From assembly GCA_016182845.1 (NCBI GenBank), contig JACPFT010000011.1, forward strand, positions 1 to 64,000: 64,000 nucleotides of DNA, in the 5' to 3' direction. This document shows positions 25,501 through 32,272 of this stretch, in pieces. Position 1 is the stretch's first letter, and each line of letters starts with the position of its first letter. The notes under the pieces were generated by a model. The model saw nothing but the letters and a program-made list of their open reading frames with translations. It had not been told where the DNA came from and ran no database searches. The stretch is from Gammaproteobacteria bacterium. GTDB lineage: Bacteria; Pseudomonadota; Gammaproteobacteria; Enterobacterales; Permianibacteraceae. The position numbers were made by a program, and so were the translations under genes.

Positions 25501-26937
25501 GTCCACGATGGCATCCACCTGCGCCGTTACGTCGATGCTGTACGAAGAATCCTTGGTGAAGGGCTGATCGAGGCTGACGGGTGTTCCTCCGGTCAGCGGC
25601 AATGCGCCCAAGCTGCCCGTCGCGGCGCCGAATGCCGACGCGCTGTCGGCAGCCACGCCATACACCGTGCCCGCGCTGTTCACCGCTCCGTTGTCGTTGG
25701 CGGTAAGAACCAACTTGGCGCTGTCCACATCCGCGCCCTGGGGAATGTTAATCTCCCGGAAGCGGAAACCGATTATGTCATTGGTTGAACCACTGGCGGG
25801 ATCGCTACGCCAGTCGATGTCGGCATCGTTGCGCAGCACGACATCGCCGTCGCTGACCTGTTCGGCATCATCCTCTGCGCCCGCGACCTGTTCGGCGGTA
25901 GCTCCCCGCAAGCACGTATTCGCGGTGGCTGTCGCCGCCACAGTCCCCGCCTCGTCGTACTCCACGACGAGTACTGGAGGCAGCGGAGAGTAATAAGAAT
26001 TCACCGTATAGGGGTTTTCATAGCTGATCAAGGTTCGCGATACCCCGTTGGTATGCTGGAACATCAGGGTCATGGCATTGCCGCCACACCAGTCGTCTTG
26101 ATCGACGACCTGCTGGACCACAGAGCTGAAGTCTACCGTTCTGTAACTTTCGCCGGCTTGCCAGCCGCCGCTGATCGGCCAGGTGACCGAAGACGTGGCC
26201 TCGGAGTCGAGGCGGGGTTTCAGCTTGTTGGTAGCGGAAATGGCCGGAGAATCGCCGACCTTATGCGCGCTGATTTTGATGGTCGCGCTTCCCGACTGGG
26301 TCCCCCCCACGCTCACCCCCGTCTCCGGGTCTCTGGCGATCAGGTTGAAATCGATGTAGGCGCGGGTAATCTTGGCATGCCGGGGGACGTCGAGGCCTTG
26401 GTAACGCAACCCAAGGACCTTGCCGCTGGTCAAGTAGAGGGCGTTGCTGTTCAGAACCTGACCGCTACCATTCGTATTCTCATTGGCATCGTCATCGCGC
26501 TCCTTGATGGCGGCGCGGGCGCGGAGGATCAAACGCCCATCAACCGCGCCATGCCCCCGCTCCTGCTCAGCCCCAGTGGACTCGATATTGGCTATGGGGT
26601 AGACGATCGAGGCGCCATGTTCGCGGTTAAAGCGCATCAGGCCGGCATTCACGCCGCTGGTCTCGGAAAGAATCGTTTCCAGCACATCCTTAACGATCTG
26701 GATGCGGCGGCTCTTGGTCTCGATCGAGGTCGTCTTGGTGGAAAAGGTCCCGTCGGGAATGAAGGTCTCACCGTAGCTCATACTACCCGAGGTATCGATC
26801 ACGAACAGAATATTGGGCTTGACCACGCCGGTACCGGCAGGCTGGAAGAAAATTTCCGTGTCGTCGGCATATCCGGCTCCCGCCATGATCAGCGACGAGC
26901 CGAGAAAAACCAGGGATTTAGTACGCAAGAAATTCAT
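22576..26937 (-). CDS. pilY1: Type IV pilus tip-associated protein PilY1
   Basis: A 1453-residue exported protein with a signal peptide (about 1-24). A VWA domain starts at residue 42 (NILFVIDTSGSMS, the metal-ion site motif DxSxS). It is broken after about residue 115 by some 400 residues that look like two beta-sandwich modules (about 165-330 and 365-520), then resumes (VIVILSDGQPN near 631-641, VHTIGFGIG). From about residue 850 to the end is the PilY1 beta-propeller (GDPLHSQPVLV, VFMGANDGFLH, ALDIS), with a calcium-loop motif DVDKDGVVD near residue 1005. AGGAGG precedes the ATG at 26937. PilY1 controls pilus extension/retraction, adhesion and surface sensing. Confidence 0.95.
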   Translation of the reverse strand: MNFLRTKSLVFLGSSLIMAGAGYADDTEIFFQPAGTGVVKPNILFVIDTSGSMSYGETFIPDGTFSTKTTSIETKSRRIQIVKDVLETILSETSGVNAGLMRFNREHGASIVYPIANIESTGAEQERGHGAVDGRLILRARAAIKERDDDANENTNGSGQVLNSNALYLTSGKVLGLRYQGLDVPRHAKITRAYIDFNLIARDPETGVSVGGTQSGSATIKISAHKVGDSPAISATNKLKPRLDSEATSSVTWPISGGWQAGESYRTVDFSSVVQQVVDQDDWCGGNAMTLMFQHTNGVSRTLISYENPYTVNSYYSPLPPVLVVEYDEAGTVAATATANTCLRGATAEQVAGAEDDAEQVSDGDVVLRNDADIDWRSDPASGSTNDIIGFRFREINIPQGADVDSAKLVLTANDNGAVNSAGTVYGVAADSASAFGAATGSLGALPLTGGTPVSLDQPFTKDSSYSIDVTAQVDAIVDRTGWAPGNNLALIVKGTAGDLQAYSYESSAGNAARLAVSYKLDGKPFMAGQVTKRQMVIAELRQLLSEGGTPTTEAFYESYLYFAGKDVDFGTERSDKTARGAHPLAYTGGGYNLPTNCPGYDSNSGQCSGEGATGSPTYISPVTDSCQKNVIVILSDGQPNSAQGIQNNIRDNTDPELSCATPSSGESFAGKDCAYKLASFVSGNTVDLSPTVNGNQNVQVHTIGFGIGEKPTSDSAPNKGAYDYLSKIAENGGGKFYNSQNATDLLTAFSSILSSLKDINSTFVSAGVTVNQFNRLTHLDELYFALFKPSSAPVWNGNLKRFRLNASDGLVYDDNGNKALNVITGQFENTSKSWWSGIADGNDVRKGGAASRMTNSRLVYTNLSGSNLTEDENRVSDANTAITTAKLNAVSSTERTKILNWAVGQDVNNPSAPTAARKTMGDPLHSQPVLVSYDNEGTSFNRVFMGANDGFLHNVDSGTGDEKWAFIPEDLLGSLKIFQSGSAFGPHPYGLDGPITTFLYNDVDKDGVVDVGTDTAYLYVGMRRGGRNYYALDISNPDAPTMLFTIKGGIAGDYAELGQTWSRMIPAKIKQGGDKQVVIFGGGYDTTQDSYGGTQVDGMGRTVFIADAKTGSRLWSAREHAGQQTGAAADPKTKLKYSFPGDVAAVDLTGSGYIEHLYVGDMGGQVFRFDMNKSAASASDTAKGGRLAYIQDSTDEVDNRRFYYAPDIVINERPGVYSHVAVSLGSGFREHPLDKVIEEHFYSLRDYGVLAESPVFDAVVPDIALNHLIDINQFNGDQKAVDPVTGAVSATPDGIGDAIQTLENDQALTSSTDAKRGWYLPFNGQNESIRKAGEKVLAQAVTVQGTIFFTSYYPTVASTSCEPSEGKSRLYSLQLTGGDTTKFLPDIEGVTAVGINQGDRFQDLTTPGIAPGLLVLSTGQGLRGLVGPEGVGPVGEGGSRFKVYKWRQREAN

Positions 26938-26981
26938 CGTAATCCTCCTGCTTGTACAGGACTGGTGAGGCGGAAGCTGAA

Positions 26982-27644
26982 TCAGATCTTGGGGCCCGGG
27001 AAGCGGGTCCAAGCATCCACGGTCGTGGTCGATTCCCCGGACAGAGGCTCTGGCACGCCGTCGCTATCGTCATCCAACCAGCCGACGCCCTCCATGTGGA
27101 AGAAATGGCAGGCCAGGGTCGATGTAGTTTGGTTGAGACTTATCCCGGGGCACTGGCCAGCCGTTCCGCGATAAAACAGGCGGGCGCGGCCTCGCGCCTG
27201 CGAATCGGCGACGCCGTCCGCGTTATCGTCGTTCAGGAAGTCCGTATCGCCGCAGACTACGGAGCCATCGGGATCGATGGGGGTCGACACGGTGCCGCGA
27301 TTCATGTTCAGGCAGTGGATGATCGCATCGGTATTATCCAAGGTGTCCTGATCGCCGTCGGCGTTCCGGGAGCGAGCCTCGCTGGCCGGATGGCCGACCA
27401 CGGAAAAATCTTTTCCCGTGTTGCCCAAATTGACCATGGCGCTGACCGCGCTCTCCGCGGCACCGAAAACGATGGCGCTTTGTTGGCTGTTGGAGGCCAT
27501 GCGCAGCTGCAAGGCGCCTCCGGACAAGGCCGTCACACCAATCACGGTGAGCACGGCCAGGATGATCAGACCCACGACCAGGACGGCGCCGGTCTGGGCG
27601 TGCCGAGCCGGCAGGGCGGGTATGAGTACGACCGGGACAAACAT
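26982..27644 (-). CDS. pilX: Type IV pilus minor pilin-like protein PilX
   Basis: A 220-residue protein with the PilX N-terminus: a short leader then QTGAVLVVGLIILAVLTVIGVTALSGGALQLRMASN, which lacks the usual FTLIE motif as expected for PilX. The C-terminal half is unusually acidic, with repeated D-rich loops (NADGDQDTLDN, DPDGSVVCGDTD, DDNADGVADSQ, LDDDSDGVPEP) similar to calcium-binding repeats. GGAG lies ten bases before the ATG at 27644. It is part of the minor pilin priming complex with PilV, PilW, PilE and PilY1. Confidence 0.9.
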   Translation of the reverse strand: MFVPVVLIPALPARHAQTGAVLVVGLIILAVLTVIGVTALSGGALQLRMASNSQQSAIVFGAAESAVSAMVNLGNTGKDFSVVGHPASEARSRNADGDQDTLDNTDAIIHCLNMNRGTVSTPIDPDGSVVCGDTDFLNDDNADGVADSQARGRARLFYRGTAGQCPGISLNQTTSTLACHFFHMEGVGWLDDDSDGVPEPLSGESTTTVDAWTRFPGPKI

Positions 27645-27668
27645 GGGTTAAGCTCTCCTATCCCTTGC

Positions 27669-28451
27669 TCAACGGTTCAGCAAGGGAACCGTCAGGTTGT
27701 AGACGCGGCGCATACGGCGATCGCTTCGGGTATAACCCGCTTCGTTCAACAAAGTTAATTCCGCCGCCGTGTACGCCCTCGCAGCATCCAGGGTGTTGGC
27801 GTCGCTGGCGACGACCAAAGCCAGGCGCATCGACACGACCTGGCCGATGTTGACGGAAGTGAGCGCACTGGCATCCACGTAACGATTGGCCACCTTATCG
27901 CCCTCCAAATCGAGACCGTACATCAGCTGGAAATTCTCGACATTGCCCACCAGGGCTTGGGGCGTCGCATTGCCATTGCCCAGGCACATCAAATCGCCGA
28001 CAACCAGGTCGTCGTCATCATCGGCATCGCGGTACTGGACATAGTAGCGGTTGGTCACCGTCGTCCCGACGACGGTGTTCCCCAGGCAATCCTGCGTGCC
28101 GCCATAGCGGACTTCCAGGCAGTCGGCGCTCGGTCCGCCGCTGGCATTGGCGCGGCAGGCGTTCTGTGTCTGCCCGGCCCCCAATCGGATATGGACAGGC
28201 AAGGCACCGCTGAGATTATTGTTCCAGCCGGCGCGTTGCAGATCATCCGCCAAGAAATGCAAAGCCATGCGCCCGGAATCCTGGACCTCCGTCATGGCGT
28301 TCTGCAGGACGATGCTCTGGCGCGACCCCATGAAGATCTGCAGGGTCCCGGCCAGAAGAATCAGGCCCAGCGTGCCGGCGATCATGAACTCGACGATGGT
28401 GAAACCGGCTTGGGAGCAATGGTGTTTCTGCTGACGCATCATTTGACTCAC
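27669..28451 (-). CDS. pilW: Type IV pilus minor pilin PilW
   Basis: A 260-residue prepilin-like protein with leader ending QAG and mature FTIVEFMIAGTLGLILLAGTLQIFMG (Glu at +5). The globular part contains MTEVQDSGRMALHFLADDLQRAGW, a hallmark of PilW, and several Cys pairs (QNACRAN, ADCLEVR, DCLGN, DLMCLG). A GTG at 28451 overlaps the pilV stop (GTGA); ATG codons at 28442 and 28439 are equally possible starts. Part of the minor pilin operon. Confidence 0.93.
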   Translation of the reverse strand: MSQMMRQQKHHCSQAGFTIVEFMIAGTLGLILLAGTLQIFMGSRQSIVLQNAMTEVQDSGRMALHFLADDLQRAGWNNNLSGALPVHIRLGAGQTQNACRANASGGPSADCLEVRYGGTQDCLGNTVVGTTVTNRYYVQYRDADDDDDLVVGDLMCLGNGNATPQALVGNVENFQLMYGLDLEGDKVANRYVDASALTSVNIGQVVSMRLALVVASDANTLDAARAYTAAELTLLNEAGYTRSDRRMRRVYNLTVPLLNR

Positions 28452-29413
28452 GGAATTATGTCGATAAGCACACAGGTCTTACGCACATTGCTGGCATTAA
28501 CCAAGGCGGGCCCCGGCGCAACCATGGCAATACAACGGGCGTTGATGGCCGTATCCTGATTACCGGCTCCGGCTACCCCGCGCTCACCCGTGCCGGATCG
28601 AGCCACGGAGGGGGTCCAATAGACGGCGATGGTGTAGACGGAACCGGGGTGACAGGCGTCCACTGGATCATTGCCGTTCAAAAACTCGGAACCCGGGTCG
28701 GCAGTGCCATCCGCGTTGAATACCGGATGGTAGGGGATGTTGTTTGGTTGGAGGCGGCGATCGAAATAGGGATTCATGAAATTCACTGGCCCCGCCGCCA
28801 TCGCCGGCAGGGTCGGCAAGGAGTTCCCCGTGTAGGCGGTGTTGTCGCGGCAGGCAACACGCACTTCGCCGTCGGGCAGCAACTGGGTCGCGCTGCGGCA
28901 CACCTGCCAGCGATCGAGTGCCGCCATCTGCTTGGCGGAGCAATTGGCGGCAGCGCCGCGGCATTGCAAATCACCCAGGTTATTAGGCACCACGCTCGCG
29001 GCGATGGCGGCCACGCCGTTGTAGGACTTGGGGTCGTCGTCGCAAACCTCATCCGGGTCGTTCGAGGTATTCGGGTTGGCGGACCAGTAGGGACTGTCAC
29101 TGTAGATGTTTTCATCTACGGCGACGTCGACAGTTAAATCGCGCAAAGGCGCTCGCACGTCCCAGTTGATGTACTCCCGGTTTGCACGCATGCGAGAAGC
29201 CAGATCATTGGCGACGGCCAGGGCCTGCGATTGCAGATAAGCTTCCTGATTATTATTGAGCGAGGAAATCTGCAGGGCGGCGAATCCCAACAATCCGACG
29301 CTGAACACCAGTACGGCAACCATGACCTCGACCAGGGAAAACCCCAAAGGAAGCAGCTTCCCAGGATCGCGTTCCATACCGGCGTGTTCCCCACTAGAAA
29401 GTTTCATGTTCAT
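28448..29413 (-). CDS. pilV: Type IV pilus modification/minor pilin PilV
   Basis: A 321-residue prepilin-like protein; PilV proteins are more often 140-190 residues, so the globular part is enlarged. The N-terminus GFSLVEVMVAVLVFSVGLLGFAALQISSL is typical of PilV, with Glu at +5. The leader is long (about 25 residues). Numerous Cys residues suggest several disulphides. The ATG at 29413 overlaps the fimT stop (ATGA), so translation is coupled; other nearby ATGs at 29422 and 29407 are possible. Part of the minor pilin operon. Confidence 0.92.
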   Translation of the reverse strand: MNMKLSSGEHAGMERDPGKLLPLGFSLVEVMVAVLVFSVGLLGFAALQISSLNNNQEAYLQSQALAVANDLASRMRANREYINWDVRAPLRDLTVDVAVDENIYSDSPYWSANPNTSNDPDEVCDDDPKSYNGVAAIAASVVPNNLGDLQCRGAAANCSAKQMAALDRWQVCRSATQLLPDGEVRVACRDNTAYTGNSLPTLPAMAAGPVNFMNPYFDRRLQPNNIPYHPVFNADGTADPGSEFLNGNDPVDACHPGSVYTIAVYWTPSVARSGTGERGVAGAGNQDTAINARCIAMVAPGPALVNASNVRKTCVLIDIIP

Positions 29414-29892
29414 GTCGCGCAACCGTTGGCAATCGTGGTTATCGTCACCGCCCCCGTCGGGCTCAAGGCCACGGTTCGGCCCTTGTGAGTAGCGTCATCG
29501 CAGATGGTGAACAGCACATTCGATATCGGAGTGCGCAAGCCCCGGGAATTGAACGAAAGGTTCTCTGGGGGGCTCGAGATTGAATAAGTCAGGGAGAGGG
29601 AGACCCCCGCCGGCGACGTATAGCTGAGAACATTCTCGTTGGGATCGGCGCTACCGTTGCGCCGCACGACCCAACCCTGGGTCCAGGTCGCATTCGGCAT
29701 GAGATCCATGGTAATGCGCCGGCGCACCGCCTCGCTGCGCGTCAGTTCAACCGCGCCAATCAGGTTGTTGGTCACTGCCGCCAGGCGGTTCTGGACCACC
29801 GTATTCCGGTAAGAAGGGACGGCAAGACTCGTCGCGATAGCGAGCAACGCCATCGCGACTACCAGTTCAACAAGACTGAAACCCCTTTGCAT
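29410..29892 (-). CDS. fimT: Minor pilin of the GspH/FimT family
   Basis: A 160-residue prepilin-like protein. It begins MQRG then FSLVELVVAMALLAIATSLAVPSYRNTVVQNRLAAVTNNL, the GspH/FimT pattern, with the short leader cut after Gly. The C-terminal ICDD...NGCAT pair of Cys is usual in the family. FimT-type proteins can bind DNA during natural transformation; FimU-type ones form part of the pilus priming complex, and the two cannot be told apart with certainty here. It is the first gene of the operon fimT-pilV-pilW-pilX-pilY1-pilE. Confidence 0.9.
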   Translation of the reverse strand: MQRGFSLVELVVAMALLAIATSLAVPSYRNTVVQNRLAAVTNNLIGAVELTRSEAVRRRITMDLMPNATWTQGWVVRRNGSADPNENVLSYTSPAGVSLSLTYSISSPPENLSFNSRGLRTPISNVLFTICDDATHKGRTVALSPTGAVTITTIANGCAT

Positions 29893-30078
29893 GTCGCATC
29901 CAAGTAAGCCTATACGCGAGCCTACTATGGTTCAGCCCTCGCCGGCCCACAACGGGCAACGGATGGGCGAACGCGAACAGCCGATGAGCGGCGCTCTGGG
30001 ACATCAAGTTGTGAACAGGGTATCAAAACCGGGAAAGCGGCCGCGCCGGCTCGATGTTGCCGCCGATGCAAGCTCCTC

Positions 30079-31011
30079 TCAGCTACGCAGCTCCGCCGGC
30101 AGCGAGAACACCACGTTTTCTTCCCGTCCGCTGATCTCGCGCACGCCCATGCCGCCCCAGGACTTGAGGCGTTCGATGACTTCGCGGACCAAGATTTCGG
30201 GGGCGGAGGCGCCGGCGGTGACGCCGACGCTGGATGAATCCTTGAGCCAGTCTTTCTGAATTTCTTCCGCGCCATCAACCAGATAGGCACGCGCTCCGGC
30301 CTTCTCGGCCAGCTCGCGCAGGCGGTTGGAGTTGGAGCTGTTCTGGGAGCCGACGACCAGAACCACCTGGCACTGGCTGGCCAGATCGCGCACGGCGTCC
30401 TGGCGGTTCTGGGTGGCGTAGCAGATGTCGTCGCGGCGCGGACCGGCGATGCTGGCGAAGCGGGCCTGGAGGGCTTCGATGAGGCCGCGGGTGTCGTCGA
30501 CGGAGAGCGTGGTCTGGGTGACGAAGTGCAGATGCTCCGGGTTCTTGGGGGCGAGAACCGCCACATCGTCCAGGTCCTCCACCAGGTAGATGCCGCCTTC
30601 CGGGTTGTCGTACTGGCCCATGGTGCCCTCGACTTCCGGGTGGCCCTTGTGGCCGATGAGGATGCATTCCTCGCCGCGCTTGGCCGCGCGGGCGACTTCC
30701 ATGTGCACCTTGGTGACCAGGGGGCAGGTGGCGTCGAAAACCTTGAGGCCACGGGCACGGGCCTCGGCGCGCACGGCCTGGGACACGCCATGGGCGCTAA
30801 AGATCACGGTGGCGCCGGCCGGCACCTCGTCCAGCTCCTCGACGAAGACCGCGCCCTTGGCGCGCAAGTCCTCCACCACATAGCGGTTATGCACGACCTC
30901 ATGGCGCACGTAGATCGGCGCGCCGAAGAGCTCCAGGGCGCGGTTGACGATCTCGATGGCGCGGTCGACGCCGGCGCAGAAGCCGCGCGGGTTGGCGAGA
31001 AGGATGTTCAT
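30079..31011 (-). CDS. ispH: 4-hydroxy-3-methylbut-2-enyl diphosphate reductase IspH (LytB)
   Basis: A 310-residue iron-sulphur enzyme, last step of the MEP isoprenoid pathway, converting HMBPP to IPP and DMAPP. The three cluster ligands are Cys12 ([12 protein letters not shown]), Cys96 ([11 protein letters not shown]) and Cys197 ([10 protein letters not shown]). His residues in [10 protein letters not shown] and [11 protein letters not shown] and the SSNSNRL motif bind the diphosphate. It is the last gene of the ribF-ileS-lspA-fkpB-ispH block, the order seen in Pseudomonas. Confidence 0.97.
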   Translation of the reverse strand: MNILLANPRGFCAGVDRAIEIVNRALELFGAPIYVRHEVVHNRYVVEDLRAKGAVFVEELDEVPAGATVIFSAHGVSQAVRAEARARGLKVFDATCPLVTKVHMEVARAAKRGEECILIGHKGHPEVEGTMGQYDNPEGGIYLVEDLDDVAVLAPKNPEHLHFVTQTTLSVDDTRGLIEALQARFASIAGPRRDDICYATQNRQDAVRDLASQCQVVLVVGSQNSSNSNRLRELAEKAGARAYLVDGAEEIQKDWLKDSSSVGVTAGASAPEILVREVIERLKSWGGMGVREISGREENVVFSLPAELRS

Positions 31012-31057
31012 TCGGGTCTCAAGCTCCTGCCGTTCCTCGGGAACGACGCTGGTCGGG

Positions 31058-31099
31058 AGTCCTTCGATATGCGCCTTCGGCGCTACTCAGGACGAACGG
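31058..31099. repeat. Dispersed repeat, family B (single unit)
   Basis: Read on the minus strand the unit is CCGTTCGTCCTGAGTAG, then CGCCGAAGGCG, then ATCGAAGGACT. It shares its outer 17 bases with the arms of the hairpin at 10047-10142. It lies between fkpB and ispH. Confidence 0.8.
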
Positions 31100-31119
31100 A
31101 CGCTGTGCACGACGCCGGC

Positions 31120-31557
31120 TCAGGCGATGCCCAGGATCTCCACCTCGAAGGTGATGGCGTGACCGGCGAGCGGATGGTTGAAGTCCACTTTAACCGAATT
31201 TCCGCTGATCTCGCGGATAATGCCCGGGTGTTCCTGGCCGTTGATGCCGGCGAAGGCGACGATGAGGCCGGGCTCCGGTTTCATCTCGGCCGGGAAGTCG
31301 GCGAGGTCCATGTATTGGATGTTGTCCGGCGTGGGTTCGCCGAAGGCCTGGTCGGCGGGCACGGTGAACGTGTGGCTGGCGCCCAGTTCCAGGCCCAGAA
31401 GGCCGGCTTCCACGGCCTCGGACAGGGAGTGATCGCCGAGGAGCATGCGCGTGGGCTTGCCGGCGACTTTCGTGCTGTCGGCCACCGAGCCGTCTTCCAG
31501 GGACAGGGTGAGGTGGGCGGTGACCACGCTGTTCGGGCCGATGACGGGGGTGCTCAT
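31120..31557 (-). CDS. fkpB: FKBP-type peptidyl-prolyl isomerase FkpB (SlpA)
   Basis: A 145-residue cytoplasmic prolyl isomerase close to E. coli FkpB/SlpA in length. It contains VVTAHLTLSLEDGSVADST, EAVEAGLLGLELGASHTFTVPADQAFG, and the SlyD-class NHPLAGHAITFEVEIL. It lacks a metal-binding tail. Its place between lspA and ispH is the conserved fkpB position in gammaproteobacteria. Confidence 0.95.
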   Translation of the reverse strand: MSTPVIGPNSVVTAHLTLSLEDGSVADSTKVAGKPTRMLLGDHSLSEAVEAGLLGLELGASHTFTVPADQAFGEPTPDNIQYMDLADFPAEMKPEPGLIVAFAGINGQEHPGIIREISGNSVKVDFNHPLAGHAITFEVEILGIA

Positions 31558-31579
31558 GGGGTACTACTCGCTGTAATGC

Positions 31580-32101
31580 TTAGGCCGGGGATTCGGTATT
31601 GGCTTCTTTCTTTCGGAAGGAGTCGATGACCAGCATGATGGCGCCGACGCAGATGCCCGAATCGGCGATATTGAAGGCCGGAAAATGCTCCGTGCCCAGG
31701 ATGGGCCGGAAGAATCCGAAATAGAAATCCAGGAAATCAATGACATAGCCATAGGCCACGCGATCGTAGAGGTTGCCCACGGCGCCGCCCAGGATCAGGG
31801 CCAAGGCGCAGGCGTTCCAACGCTCGGCGCGCGGCAGGGTCTTGAGCCAATAGACCAGCCCTAAGCTGATGACGGCGGCGAGGCCGGCGAAGAACCAGCG
31901 TTGCCAGCCGCCGGCATCGGACAGGAAGCTGAAGGCGGCGCCGGTGTTGTGCACATAGCGCAGGTCGAAGAAGGGCAGGACGTTGACGGCCTCGCCGTAC
32001 TGGAAATGGGCGGCGACGTACAGCTTGGAGGCCTGGTCCAGGACCAGGACCAGGGCGCTGAGCCACAGCCATGAGAGGGCGCCGGTTTTGGATTCGTTCA
32101 C
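31580..32101 (-). CDS. lspA: Lipoprotein signal peptidase LspA
   Basis: A 173-residue inner-membrane aspartyl protease (signal peptidase II) with four membrane helices. It has LDQASKLYVAAHF, VHNTGAAFSFL, GGAVGNLYDRVAYGYVIDFLDFY and FNIADSGICVGA; the catalytic aspartates are Asp122 and Asp147. It cleaves prolipoproteins before the lipidated Cys. It lies in the ribF-ileS-lspA-fkpB-ispH block. Confidence 0.97.
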   Translation of the reverse strand: MNESKTGALSWLWLSALVLVLDQASKLYVAAHFQYGEAVNVLPFFDLRYVHNTGAAFSFLSDAGGWQRWFFAGLAAVISLGLVYWLKTLPRAERWNACALALILGGAVGNLYDRVAYGYVIDFLDFYFGFFRPILGTEHFPAFNIADSGICVGAIMLVIDSFRKKEANTESPA

Positions 32102-32122
32102 TTCTCACCACCGCCGTCCATG

Positions 32123-32190
32123 CTTCGACAGGCTCAGCACGAACGGCTCAATTGCAATGGGTTCCGCCGTTCGCCCTGAGCCTGTCGAAG
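32123..32190. repeat. Inverted repeat (CTTCGACAGGCTCAG type)
   Basis: Arms 32123-32146 and 32167-32190 are inverted copies differing at two of 24 positions, around a 20-base loop. It lies in the gap between ileS and lspA, next to a family C repeat. It may weaken transcription or stabilise one part of the message. Confidence 0.82.
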
Positions 32191-32213
32191 GGTGAACGGG
32201 CTACTCCCGGCGT

Positions 32214-32252
32214 CCCCCTCTCCCCAGCCCTCTCCCGCGAGGGGAGAGGGGG
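32214..32252. repeat. Dispersed repeat, family C
   Basis: CCCCCTCTCCCCAGCCCTC followed by the complementary GAGGGGAGAGGGGG forms a GC-rich hairpin. It is the inverted relative of the element at 11033-11070 and sits just after the ileS stop codon. Confidence 0.75.
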
Positions 32253-32272
32253 CAAGAAAGACAGAGCGGGCA

